A DNA stretch of 64,000 nucleotides from Bradyrhizobium sediminis (GTDB taxonomy: Bacteria; Pseudomonadota; Alphaproteobacteria; Rhizobiales; Xanthobacteraceae). Location: positions 1,932,501-1,996,500 of the forward strand of contig NZ_CP076134.1 in NCBI RefSeq assembly GCF_018736085.1, written 5' to 3'. The notes under the pieces are model-generated. The model saw only the letters and a list, made by a program, of their open reading frames with translations, was not told where the DNA came from and did not search any database. Shown piece after piece: positions 1-8,220 of this stretch. The position numbers were made by a program, and so were the translations under genes. Within the stretch, counting starts at the first letter, position 1. Every line of letters begins with the position of its first letter.

Positions 1-908
1 TCCTCGAACGCAAATATCTTGCCGACGACGGGTGCGAGTTTCCTCTCCGTGAGCCAGGTGAACAGCTGGGACATCACGCGCTTCTGCGCCTCCGGCTCAC
101 GCCGGGGAATTTGTGCCAGATCGACGCCCAACAGCGCGCCGCCCTTCAGGAGCGGCAAGTTGAATGGCAATGCCGGAATACTGCCGGCGGCAAAGCCGAT
201 AACGAGATGACGCCCGTTCCATGCGATCGAGCGGAATGCCTGCAGGGAGACCTCGCCGCCAACCGGATCGAAGTTCACATCCGCGCCGTGGCCATCGGTC
301 AGAACCTTCGGGGTGTCGCGCCAATCCGCCCGCGTATAATCCACGGTCGCCTCAGCGCCGTAGCGGCTCGCAAATTCTCGCTTTTCCTCGGTAGAGGCCG
401 CGGCAATGACGCGGGCGCCCAACAGTTTGCCGATCTGAACCGCCGCAATCCCGACGCCGCCGGCCGCCCCCAATACCAGCAGATACTCGCCCGCACGCAG
501 TGCGCCGCGCTCGCTCAGCGCATAGAGTGATGTCAGATAGTTTGCTCGGAACGAGGCCGCGACCTCCGGTGCGATCCCTTCCGGCATGACTTCGAGTGCG
601 GCAGCCGGCACGGATATGTATTCCGCCAGCCCGCCCGACCGCGCGATGCCCATGACCGGCACGCCCCGCGCAAATCCCTGAGCGTCCGCAGCCACCACGT
701 CCACGACGCCGGCGAACTCCGTTCCAGGCGTGAAGGGGAGAGCATCCTTGGTCTGATACAATCCCTGCACTTTCAGGCCGTCGACGAAGCCGACGCTCGC
801 AGCCTGAATTCTGACGCGCACCTGGCCGGCCGGCACCTCGGGTAGCGGAACTTCCTTCAAGGGGATGTTGTCGATGAGATCGTACTTCTCGACCACGACG
901 GCTTTCAT
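1..908 (-). CDS. NADPH:quinone oxidoreductase-like MDR protein, 3' end outside window
   Basis: Reading the minus strand from ATG at 908 gives an uninterrupted frame that runs off the left edge (302 codons seen). The product starts MKAVVVEKYD and has the GroES-like N-terminal half of the zinc-free medium-chain reductases (PGTEFAGVV), then the nucleotide-binding signature LVLGAAGGVGIAAVQIGK, typical of quinone oxidoreductase/crotonase-like reductases. It lacks the catalytic zinc cysteines of alcohol dehydrogenases. The expected role is NAD(P)H-dependent reduction of a quinone or an enoyl-type substrate in the cytoplasm. Family length is about 325 residues, so only the last 20 or so are missing. 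It is divergent from the thiolase at 1216, and the shared intergenic region carries a palindrome that could control both. Substrate unknown. Confidence 0.85.
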   Translation of the reverse strand, partial: MKAVVVEKYDLIDNIPLKEVPLPEVPAGQVRVRIQAASVGFVDGLKVQGLYQTKDALPFTPGTEFAGVVDVVAADAQGFARGVPVMGIARSGGLAEYISVPAAALEVMPEGIAPEVAASFRANYLTSLYALSERGALRAGEYLLVLGAAGGVGIAAVQIGKLLGARVIAAASTEEKREFASRYGAEATVDYTRADWRDTPKVLTDGHGADVNFDPVGGEVSLQAFRSIAWNGRHLVIGFAAGSIPALPFNLPLLKGGALLGVDLAQIPRREPEAQKRVMSQLFTWLTERKLAPVVGKIFAFE

Positions 909-1215
909 TTCTTCCTCTTGATCGGTGTGCTGAGGCAATAGCGCGCCGTTTACCGCCTATTGCCAGCTCCGTCACCCGCCGCCTCGTTAATAATTTGACC
1001 GGTTATCCGGATTATTAAATCATGCCGTTCTGCCAATTCGCAAGCGGTAGTCGGGCTTGCTGCACGGGATGTCGCCGCGGCTGAGGAATATTCGCGATCA
1101 CGACGATCTCGATACCAGCCATGTCGACGGCGCCGACGTTGCATGGGCCGTACGAATTGACTTTGAAACCTGCCCCGCGGCAAATGCCGGCAACGATTTC
1201 ACGGAAGGAAACATC
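909..1215. other. Divergent promoter region, no gene seen
   Basis: This is the 307-bp gap between the quinone oxidoreductase (minus) and the thiolase (plus). No convincing ORF with a ribosome binding site was found on either strand. The thiolase frame stays open upstream to 1057, but without a better start. The only clear structure is the AT-rich inverted repeat at 987-1018. Confidence 0.6.
987..1018. promoter_or_regulatory. Inverted repeat, putative operator
   Basis: The arms TTAATAAT (987-994) and ATTATTAA (1011-1018) are perfect reverse complements flanking a 16-bp core that itself contains CCGG-TTAT-CCGG. It is strikingly AT-rich for this GC-rich DNA and sits between two divergent genes. 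That placement suggests an operator for a TetR- or MarR-type repressor of fatty-acid or quinone metabolism, but no such regulator gene is in the window. Confidence 0.4.
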
Positions 1216-2448
1216 ATGGTTGAGGCGCTGATCATCGACGCATGCAGAACGCCGCGGGGCATCGGCAAAGCCGGCAAGGGGGCGCTGGCAGGCATTCATC
1301 CGCAGCGGCTCGGCGCGACGGTGTTGCGGGCGCTCGCCGACCGCACCGGGATCGATACCGCCGATGTCGAAGACATCGTCTGGGGCTGCAGTTCCCAACG
1401 CGGCCCGCAGAGCGGCGATCTTGGCCGGATGTCGGCGCTCGACGCCGGCTACGATGTGCGCACCAGCGGCGTCACGCTCGATCGCTTCTGCGGCTCCGGC
1501 ATCACCAGTGTCAACATGGCGGCCGCCTCGATCATGTCGGGCTCCGAGGATCTCGTAATCGCCGGCGGTACCGAGATGATGTCGATGGAAGGCCGCCGCG
1601 GCGAAGGCCCGCTGATGATGGATGCCGGCAATCTGCACCTGCGCGCAATTCATCCGCAATCCCATCAAGGCGTCTGCGCCGACGCTGTCGCGACGCTTGA
1701 AGGCATTACGCGACAGGACATCGACCGGCTCGGCTTCGAGAGCCAGCAGAGGGCCGCCGCTGCCATCAAGGCCGGCCATTTCAGCAAGAGCCTGATTCCC
1801 GTCTACCATGAGGACGGCAGCCTCGCGCTCGACCGCGAGGAATATCCGAGGCCACAGACCACGCTCGAAGGGCTGGCCGGTCTGAAGCCGGCCTTTCCGG
1901 CGATCGCGGACTACCCGCTCGACGACAAGGGCACGACCTATCGCAAGCTGATCCTGCAGAAATATCCCGACCTGGAGATCGATTTCATGCATCACGCCGG
2001 CAATTCATCCGGCGTGGTCGACGGTTCGGCGGCGATCCTACTGGCATCGCCGAGCTACGCCAAGACGCACGGCCTAAAGCCCCGCGCGCGCGTCGTGGCC
2101 ATGGCCAATATGGGCGATTCGCCCACCCTGATGCTGAATGCCCCGGTCCCGGCGGCGCGCAAGGTGCTGGCCAAGGCCGGTCTCACGCTGGATGACATCG
2201 ATCTGTTCGAAATCAACGAGGCCTTTGCGGTGGTGACCGAGAAGTTCATCCGGGATCTCGAAATCGACCGCGACAAGGTCAACGTCAACGGCGGATCGAT
2301 TGCGCTCGGTCATCCCATCGGCGCGACCGGCTCGATCCTGATCGGCACTATTCTCGACGAGTTGGAGCGGCGTGACCTCAAGCGCGGCCTGGTGACCATG
2401 TGCGCCGCCGGTGGCATGGCCCCGGCTATCATTATCGAACGCGTCTAG
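1216..2448 (+). CDS. Acetyl-CoA acetyltransferase (thiolase)
   Basis: A 410-residue thiolase. The acyl-accepting cysteine is Cys92 in DRFCGSGITSVN. The other family boxes are EINEAFAVV (Asn-Glu-Ala-Phe), GGSIALGHPIGATGS with the catalytic His, and the C-terminal MCAAGGMAPA segment. It makes or cleaves 3-ketoacyl-CoA, either condensing two acetyl-CoA for PHB synthesis or working in beta-oxidation. The sequence alone does not separate the two, although the PHA synthase and phasin lie 1-3 kb downstream. ATG at 1216 was chosen because AAGGAA stands just upstream and the protein then begins MVEALIIDACRTP, the normal family start. The frame is open further upstream to 1057 but that part does not resemble thiolase. 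Confidence 0.93.
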   Translation: MVEALIIDACRTPRGIGKAGKGALAGIHPQRLGATVLRALADRTGIDTADVEDIVWGCSSQRGPQSGDLGRMSALDAGYDVRTSGVTLDRFCGSGITSVNMAAASIMSGSEDLVIAGGTEMMSMEGRRGEGPLMMDAGNLHLRAIHPQSHQGVCADAVATLEGITRQDIDRLGFESQQRAAAAIKAGHFSKSLIPVYHEDGSLALDREEYPRPQTTLEGLAGLKPAFPAIADYPLDDKGTTYRKLILQKYPDLEIDFMHHAGNSSGVVDGSAAILLASPSYAKTHGLKPRARVVAMANMGDSPTLMLNAPVPAARKVLAKAGLTLDDIDLFEINEAFAVVTEKFIRDLEIDRDKVNVNGGSIALGHPIGATGSILIGTILDELERRDLKRGLVTMCAAGGMAPAIIIERV

Positions 2449-2495
2449 TTGGGAGCGGTAACGCGGCGGCTGGCGCGAGCGCCCGCCACCGACGA
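2449..2495. terminator. Possible shared terminator between convergent genes
   Basis: The 47-bp gap between the convergent thiolase and CBS-BON genes contains a GC-rich imperfect stem around 2463-2489 (GGCG..GCGC-GA-GCGC..CGCC). There is no T-run, so this is a weak call. Confidence 0.3.
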
Positions 2496-3224
2496 TCAGC
2501 TCGCCTTGGCCATTTCCTCGTCTTCCGGCGAGTTCAGGTACATGCCGGACATGGTGTCGACCCAGCAGAGATGGTCGTGAACCTTGACCACGCCGGTGAC
2601 GTTTTCGGTGGCGACAACGGCCGCCTGCCTTGAACTCTCCTCGGTGATGACGCCGCTCAAATGCACGATGCCGTCGCGCACGATGACGTTCAGGCCGAAC
2701 GGGCACCAGTCGTTCTTCTCGAGGACGTCGATGATGCGGTTACGAATGTGATCATCGTCGGCGGTCGGGTCGGGGACCTGGCGGGCAAGACTCGCCACCG
2801 CTTGCAGCAGGTTGGCACGCGCCACGATACCGACAATCTTGTCGCCGCGCATCACCGGCAGGCGTTTGATGTTGTTGTTCTCCATGCGCCGCACGATCTC
2901 CTCGAGCGGGGTATCTTCGGTGATGGTCACCGGATCTTGCGTCATGATTTCGGCGACCTTGCTGCCGTGTTCGTGAACGAAATCGGCTGCCGCCGCACTC
3001 GGGCCGAGTATGAATTTCAGGAATCGGCCGCGCTTGCGCTGGGTACCGATCTCACTGCGGCGAATGAAATCGCCTTCGGAGATGATGCCAACCAGTTTGC
3101 CTGAAGCATCGACCACCGGCAGCCCGCTGACGTGCTTCTGAAGCATGGTATTGGCGGCTTCGGCAATCGTGGTCTCCGGCATGACGGTGATGACCGGCCG
3201 GGTCATGATCTGATGGGCGCGCAT
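2496..3224 (-). CDS. CBS-pair and BON domain protein
   Basis: A 242-residue cytoplasmic protein. Two CBS motifs fill residues 1-150 (MRAHQIMTRPVITVMPETT near the start, then KVAEIMTQDPVTITEDTPL), and a BON domain follows at about 165-225 (IRNRIIDVLEKNDW ... VIVRDGIVHLSGVI). CBS pairs usually bind adenine nucleotides and act as energy sensors. BON domains bind membrane or ligand. CBS proteins are a known hypoxic-response class in other bacteria. The frame is open upstream to 3305, but ATG at 3224 has a GGAGG five bases away and begins directly with the first CBS motif. A FixK/FNR-type box is centred about 75 bp upstream, so low-oxygen induction is likely. Ligand unknown. Confidence 0.88.
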   Translation of the reverse strand: MRAHQIMTRPVITVMPETTIAEAANTMLQKHVSGLPVVDASGKLVGIISEGDFIRRSEIGTQRKRGRFLKFILGPSAAAADFVHEHGSKVAEIMTQDPVTITEDTPLEEIVRRMENNNIKRLPVMRGDKIVGIVARANLLQAVASLARQVPDPTADDDHIRNRIIDVLEKNDWCPFGLNVIVRDGIVHLSGVITEESSRQAAVVATENVTGVVKVHDHLCWVDTMSGMYLNSPEDEEMAKAS

Positions 3225-3291
3225 GGGGGCCTCCGCAGGGGTCGAAATTGGAGCTAATTTTGTAACACTATTCCCAAAGGCGAGCCACATC

Positions 3292-3305
3292 TTGATGCAA
3301 GTCAA
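3292..3305 (-). promoter_or_regulatory. FixK/FNR-type box upstream of the CBS-BON gene
   Basis: TTGATGCAAGTCAA fits TTGA-N6-TCAA and differs from a perfect TTGATNNNNATCAA by one base. Its centre is about 75 bp upstream of the CBS-BON start. If it activates from about -41, the leader would be about 33 nt. A second box for the opposite gene lies 35 bp away. Confidence 0.65.
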
Positions 3306-3326
3306 GGGCGGACAGGGCCTCGCCGA

Positions 3327-3340
3327 TTGACGCAGCTCAA
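3327..3340 (+). promoter_or_regulatory. FixK/FNR-type box upstream of phasin/PHA synthase
   Basis: TTGACGCAGCTCAA fits TTGA-N6-TCAA. Its centre is about 62 bp upstream of the chosen phasin start at 3395. Activation from about -41 would place the transcript start near 3375, which suits a start at 3395 better than the upstream ATG at 3383. Confidence 0.6.
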
Positions 3341-3394
3341 TGTGCCTCCCGGAGGAGGCCGTATGCTTCCAAGCAAGGTAAGATGGAGGGTGTG

Positions 3395-3763
3395 ATGCCT
3401 GAGCTTCCTGAACCGGCTGCTACGGTAGTCGAACAATCCGCGATTGATGCATCGGCGCGATTGACCAAGGCAAGCCAGCGCGCGCTGGATTTGATGATGG
3501 GCGCGCAGAAGGTGATGCTTGAGGAGGTCGTTTTCGCGAGCAACGAGTTGCTAGACCGGGCGAAGACCGAGACGCACCTTTTCTCCGAGTTCATCTCGAA
3601 AATGGCGGGATCGCATTCGGTCAAGGACCTGAACACGATGTGCAGGGAGTGTGGACAGCATCAGATCGACTTCATCCGCAGGGACAGTGATCGGATCTTC
3701 AAACACGGCGAGCGGATGATCGAGGTCACCTCGAAGCTGTTCAGCGGGCGGCCCGACAGCTGA
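3395..3763 (+). CDS. Phasin-family protein
   Basis: A 122-residue, mostly helical, amphipathic protein with no signal peptide. The layout of Ala/Leu/Glu-rich helices (ASARLTKASQRALDLMMGAQ ... MLEEVVFASNELLDRAKTE) matches small PHA-granule phasins, which coat polyhydroxyalkanoate inclusions and set their size. The gene immediately downstream is a PHA synthase, 42 bp away in the same direction, which strongly supports the call. ATG at 3395 has GGAGGG five bases upstream. An in-frame ATG at 3383 overlaps that Shine-Dalgarno sequence and is less likely. Two cysteines in MCRECG are unusual for a phasin. Confidence 0.75.
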   Translation: MPELPEPAATVVEQSAIDASARLTKASQRALDLMMGAQKVMLEEVVFASNELLDRAKTETHLFSEFISKMAGSHSVKDLNTMCRECGQHQIDFIRRDSDRIFKHGERMIEVTSKLFSGRPDS

Positions 3764-3805
3764 TCCGTCTGCGGCTGTCATGGAATTGAAGTGGAAGTAT
3801 TCTAA

Positions 3806-5683
3806 GTGAAACAGATGGAATCCGTGCAACCGATGGCGGCTCTGCCAAAGATCGATAGGCCGAGACTGCCCTGTCCAGCGCATGCCCCGGGTTACGGCGA
3901 AAACCGAGCTGTCGTTTCGGCCGAGCCTCGCGCCGTGCCAGCGTCCGAAACCCAGCAGAAATCGCCGCCTGAGGACCACGAGGCCGATCGCGCCTTTCAT
4001 GCGATGCTGGCGCGTCTGACCGGTGGCATATCGCCGGTTGCGTTGTCGCTTGCCTTTATCGATTGGGCCACGCATCTAGCGGCGGCGCCTCAGCGGCAGA
4101 TGGATATTTCCCAGGAAGCATTGCAGACGGCGAGACAGCTGTTTGGATCCTCGCTGCATTTCTTTTCGTCCAACCTACAGTGGGCCCTGATCAAGCCGAA
4201 GCCGCAGGATCGGCGCTTTGCAGCCCCGGAGTGGGAGCGTCCGCCGTTTAATCTGCTCGCGCAGGCGTTTCTGCTGCGAGAGAAATGGTGGCATAATGCG
4301 ACGACTGGCGTCCGCGGCATGGCGCCGGCAAACGAGGCGATTGTCGAGTTTTCGGTGCGGCAGGTGCTCGACATGCTGGCACCGTCCAATTTCGCCGCCA
4401 CCAATCCCGAGGTGTTGCAGAAGGCGTTCCAGAGCGGCGGCGAGAATTTCGTTTTCGGGTTGCAGAACTGGTATAGTGATTGGATGCGCATGCTGTCCGC
4501 CGGCAAGCCGTCCCAGCAGGATCAGGATTTTGTCGTCGGCAAGAACGTGGCGACGTCGCGCGGCAAGGTCGTCTTCCGCAATGAGCTGATCGAGTTGCTC
4601 CAGTACTATCCGACCACGGCCGAGGTGCATCCGGAACCGATCCTGATCGTACCGGCCTGGATCATGAAATATTACATCCTCGACCTTTCGCCGCATAATT
4701 CACTGGTGAAGTTCCTCACCGACCAAGGCTTCACGGTATTCATGATCTCCTGGCGCAATCCGGGACCGGGGGATCGCGACATCGCCTTCGACGATTATCG
4801 CAAGCTTGGTGTGGAAGCTGCGCTCGATACGATCGGGCGGATCGTGCCGGACCGCCAGGTTCACGCGCTTGGCTATTGCCTGGGTGGGACATTGCTGTCG
4901 ATCGCCGCCGCCACGATGGGACGCGACGGCGACAACGGATTGAAATCGATCACCTTGCTCGCGGCACAGACCGATTTCACCGAGGCCGGCGAACTGACCT
5001 TGTTCATCAACGAAAGCCAGGTCGCTTTCCTCGAGGACATGATGTGGGAGCGCGGCGTTCTCGACACCACGCAAATGGCGGGCGCATTCCAGTTGTTGCG
5101 CTCGAACGATCTGATCTGGTCGCGGATCACGCGCGATTACTTGATGGGAGAACGCGCGCCGGCCAGTGACCTGATGGCTTGGAACGCCGACGCCACGCGG
5201 CTGCCGTACCGGATGCATTCAGAATATCTGCGCAAGCTGTTCCTCGACAACGACCTCGCGGGAGGCCGCTATGTCGTCGAAGGAAGGCCGATTTCGTTGT
5301 CGGATATTCACACAGCAATGTTCGTGGTCGGGACGCTTCGCGACCACGTGGCGCCCTGGAAGTCCACCTACAAGATCCACTACCAGGTGGATGCCGATGT
5401 GACATTCCTCTTGACCAGCGGCGGCCACAATACCGGCATCGTGGCGCCGCCCGGCGAGGAGGGCCACTCCTACCAGGTCAGCTGCAAGCCGGAGGATGCT
5501 CCCTATGTCGGTCCTGACGAATGGCTGAAGGCGGCGCCGCACGCCGAAGGATCGTGGTGGGCGGAATGGGTCAGATGGCTCACCACGCGGTCCGGCGAGC
5601 CCTGCGAGCCGCCCCGGATGGGCGTTGGGCAGGTCGACGGCTGGAGTTTACGTGATGCGCCCGGTGATTACGTCCGCCAGTGA
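3806..5683 (+). CDS. phaC: Poly(3-hydroxyalkanoate) synthase family protein
   Basis: A 625-residue alpha/beta-hydrolase polymerase. The N-terminal PhaC domain (roughly residues 90-260) precedes the catalytic core. The lipase-like box is GYCLGG with nucleophile Cys358, and the rest of the triad is readable as Asp513 (LRDHVAPW) and His541 (SGGHNTG). It joins 3-hydroxyacyl units from CoA thioesters into granule polyester. The phasin just upstream and the thiolase nearby fit that role. The frame begins at GTG 3806 with GGAAG nine bases upstream; ATG at 3815, three codons in, is the alternative. The N-terminal 60 residues are Pro/Ala-rich and poorly conserved. Expected to share the FixK-type promoter ahead of the phasin. 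Confidence 0.92.
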   Translation: MKQMESVQPMAALPKIDRPRLPCPAHAPGYGENRAVVSAEPRAVPASETQQKSPPEDHEADRAFHAMLARLTGGISPVALSLAFIDWATHLAAAPQRQMDISQEALQTARQLFGSSLHFFSSNLQWALIKPKPQDRRFAAPEWERPPFNLLAQAFLLREKWWHNATTGVRGMAPANEAIVEFSVRQVLDMLAPSNFAATNPEVLQKAFQSGGENFVFGLQNWYSDWMRMLSAGKPSQQDQDFVVGKNVATSRGKVVFRNELIELLQYYPTTAEVHPEPILIVPAWIMKYYILDLSPHNSLVKFLTDQGFTVFMISWRNPGPGDRDIAFDDYRKLGVEAALDTIGRIVPDRQVHALGYCLGGTLLSIAAATMGRDGDNGLKSITLLAAQTDFTEAGELTLFINESQVAFLEDMMWERGVLDTTQMAGAFQLLRSNDLIWSRITRDYLMGERAPASDLMAWNADATRLPYRMHSEYLRKLFLDNDLAGGRYVVEGRPISLSDIHTAMFVVGTLRDHVAPWKSTYKIHYQVDADVTFLLTSGGHNTGIVAPPGEEGHSYQVSCKPEDAPYVGPDEWLKAAPHAEGSWWAEWVRWLTTRSGEPCEPPRMGVGQVDGWSLRDAPGDYVRQ

Positions 5684-5701
5684 TCTGCCACGACCGCGGT
5701 C

Positions 5702-6637
5702 TCACTCCAGCGCGGCCAGTTTCCGATAGGCCGCGGCCGCCGTCCGTATCAGCCGCTTTGCGCGCTTGCGGCTGAGAAATTGCAGAGGCGGTCGGCCGCC
5801 GTCTTTCTCCAGATCAACCGCCAGAGAATGCCCTCTTGCATCGTCGTTCAACTGCCCGAGGGCTCCTTGTGCCTTGCGCAGGTGCTTCAGCGCAGTCCGT
5901 TGCGGCGAAAATTTCCTGTCCGGAAACAGGTCTTCGAAGGATTCGATAGAATAGGTCAGCTTCTTGTTCAACAGACGCAGCCGATGCCGCTTCTCCGCGT
6001 CCATTTTCGCGAGCTTGCGGCTCTTCTTCAGAAGCTTCTGCTGCCACTGCGCCAGTTTGCGCAGGCTGTAGGCGGCGACCGGGGATGCGCGCTTCCGGGC
6101 GGCTTCTTTTCCTTTCCTGATCGACCAGGGTCCATGTTCGATCCAGTCGGAGGTATTCTTGACCAGACGCCGATATCTGGTTGAGACGAGCGCTCGCGCC
6201 AGAAGTCGATGGGTATCCGCGCGCTTGGCGGTCCAGGCCTGATGAGAGGGGATGTCCTGCGGCCGCCGTCTATTGATTGTCTTCAGCCTTTCGATTGCAA
6301 CGTCGATATCTCGCATGACCCCGAGATGGGTGTTCAGCCACTTCAGATCGGCCCATATTTGTGTCCGCTTGGAGTCGGAAACCATCGGCGAGAAGAACAG
6401 GATGGCCGCGCGCAAATGCGTCAGCGCGATACGCATCTGGTGCAGGGCTGCCGGATCGCCATTGCATGTCGCTTCATGATTTGCGGTCAAAGCAACGAGG
6501 GAGCGGCGCGCTATAATTCGAAATGCGGTGTCGCACGCCATCGCAGCATTCAGCCGCGGGGCAGGATCGTGGCGCCGTCCTTGCTTAGGTGCGGTGCGGG
6601 AGGCGGCTCGACTGCCTGATTTCGGGGATGGCGGCAT
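5702..6637 (-). CDS. CHAD-domain protein, probably polyphosphate-binding
   Basis: A 311-residue, strongly basic protein. Residues 25-300 form a CHAD domain: conserved His and basic residues in ALHQMRIALTHLRAAILFF, then repeated Lys/Arg helices (HRLRLLNKKLTYSIESFEDLFP). CHAD helices form a positively charged channel that binds polyphosphate, and some CHAD proteins sit on polyphosphate granules. It lacks the CYTH domain often found alongside, so a catalytic role is unlikely. It is the last gene of a minus-strand set with the APH/AAA kinase (39 bp upstream) and alcohol dehydrogenase, and converges on the PHA synthase. The start at 6637 has a weak ribosome site. Confidence 0.85.
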   Translation of the reverse strand: MPPSPKSGSRAASRTAPKQGRRHDPAPRLNAAMACDTAFRIIARRSLVALTANHEATCNGDPAALHQMRIALTHLRAAILFFSPMVSDSKRTQIWADLKWLNTHLGVMRDIDVAIERLKTINRRRPQDIPSHQAWTAKRADTHRLLARALVSTRYRRLVKNTSDWIEHGPWSIRKGKEAARKRASPVAAYSLRKLAQWQQKLLKKSRKLAKMDAEKRHRLRLLNKKLTYSIESFEDLFPDRKFSPQRTALKHLRKAQGALGQLNDDARGHSLAVDLEKDGGRPPLQFLSRKRAKRLIRTAAAAYRKLAALE

Positions 6638-6675
6638 GGCTGTTTCGCGTTATCGGCCCTGTGCTGCCTCACCCA

Positions 6676-8208
6676 TTAGCGGATCCGGCTTCGGCAGTGT
6701 TCCAGAGTTTGCCCGGCTGTTCCAGATGCGTCGATGACGTCCCAGTCGATCGCGCCGGTGTCATATTTCTCCTGGAGTCCGGCGATCTCGGGCGTGGCGT
6801 CGGACGCATCGCGCTCGCGGCGACCGACGCGGTTCATCCGGGTCGCGAGGTCGGCTACCAGAAAGAAGCCGGCAAACCTGATATTCAGCCTGCGCGCGGT
6901 ATCGTGGATTGCGGCTCGCTCCGTTTCATGAGCGAATACGGCGTCCACCACGACGGAATGACCCTGCGCAAGAACCCGCGCCGCGCGTTGCACGAGGATT
7001 TCGTAAATTTGTTTGGTAATTTCCGGCCGGTATGCGCTTTCGGGCAGCCGGTCCGTCTCGTTGGACTTGAACAGCTGCTTGCGCAGCACGTCGCTGCGCA
7101 GCACGACCGCGCCCGGGAGCGGCGCGATATCGGGAGCGAGCGCCCGCGCCAAGACGGATTTTCCAGTTCCGGACAATCCGCCGATCGCAACCAGTATTGG
7201 CGCCGGGGGATGGATGATCTGACGCGCCAGCGCGAAATAGGCCCGCGCCGAATGCATGACCTCAGCTTTGCCGTGATTGTTCCGGTCAAGACGGGCGAGC
7301 AGCACGTGGGCGCGGATAGCCGACCGCAGCGACATGAATAGGGGAAGCGCTGCGAGCGCATCGTGGTTTTCGCTTGCTGCCATCCCAAGATATCGATTGA
7401 GCAGCGCGTTCGCCGCCGCTTGCCGGCCGTAGCGAATGAAATCCATCATCGGAAATGCAAGATCGTAGAGCACATCGACCGAGGCGATCGTGGCATCGAA
7501 CTCGATCGCATCGAACAGCACGGGCTTGCCCTCGATCAGCACGATGTTCGCCAGGTGCAGGTCGCCATGGCAGCGGCGGATGTATCCCTGTCGGCCGCGC
7601 TGTTCCAATAGCCCGCGGACCCGCGCAAACGCGGCCAGAGACCCATCCCTGAGGTCATCGATATCGCCGGTGGGAAAACAGGCTGCGGTACGGAACGCCT
7701 CGGTATTGCCCTCGATGATCGAGGGGATTGACGTGATCCAGGGCTCGGCGGCGGCGCGCGGCGCGACTGCGTGAGAGGCAGCGATCGCTTCCGCGATGGC
7801 ATCGACGAGCGTGGGATCCGGCGGGCCGGACTCGACCAGCCGGTCGATGGTCTGGCGTTCGTCGAAGCGCGTCATTTCGATGGCGAATTCGACCGGAGTG
7901 CCGCCACCGTCGATAGCAAGCGATCCATCGACGCCTTGCGTGATCGGAATGACGCGGCGATAGATTTGCGGCGCGAACTGGCGGTTTATTCTGATCTCTT
8001 CGTCGCAGGCGGCTTTCCGCTTCTCTAGCGTCGAATAATCCAGAAACGGAAACCGGACGGCGCGCTTGATCTTCAGCGCGCGGTTGCCCTCAAGAAAGAC
8101 CGACGCCGCATGCGTATCGATCCGATGAACATGCGGGTGCGTCGCGGGGTCCGTGAGCAATGCGAACACGCGCTCCTGCATGGGGGAGTCGGCGGTTGAA
8201 GGTGTCAT
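6676..8208 (-). CDS. APH-type kinase fused to P-loop AAA kinase
   Basis: A 510-residue two-domain cytoplasmic protein. Residues 30-320 resemble aminoglycoside/choline kinase folds, with the catalytic loop CHGDLHLANIVL and metal loop LFDAIEFD. Residues 340-500 are a nucleotide kinase-like P-loop ATPase with Walker A GGLSGTGKS and a later DAVFAHETER helix. Fusions of this architecture are widespread in proteobacteria, but I know no established substrate. The gene starts 12 bp after the alcohol dehydrogenase stop, so it is probably co-transcribed and low-oxygen controlled. Phosphorylation of a small metabolite is the safest guess. Confidence 0.82.
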   Translation of the reverse strand: MTPSTADSPMQERVFALLTDPATHPHVHRIDTHAASVFLEGNRALKIKRAVRFPFLDYSTLEKRKAACDEEIRINRQFAPQIYRRVIPITQGVDGSLAIDGGGTPVEFAIEMTRFDERQTIDRLVESGPPDPTLVDAIAEAIAASHAVAPRAAAEPWITSIPSIIEGNTEAFRTAACFPTGDIDDLRDGSLAAFARVRGLLEQRGRQGYIRRCHGDLHLANIVLIEGKPVLFDAIEFDATIASVDVLYDLAFPMMDFIRYGRQAAANALLNRYLGMAASENHDALAALPLFMSLRSAIRAHVLLARLDRNNHGKAEVMHSARAYFALARQIIHPPAPILVAIGGLSGTGKSVLARALAPDIAPLPGAVVLRSDVLRKQLFKSNETDRLPESAYRPEITKQIYEILVQRAARVLAQGHSVVVDAVFAHETERAAIHDTARRLNIRFAGFFLVADLATRMNRVGRRERDASDATPEIAGLQEKYDTGAIDWDVIDASGTAGQTLEHCRSRIR

Positions 8209-8220
8209 GCGGGCCGGGCC

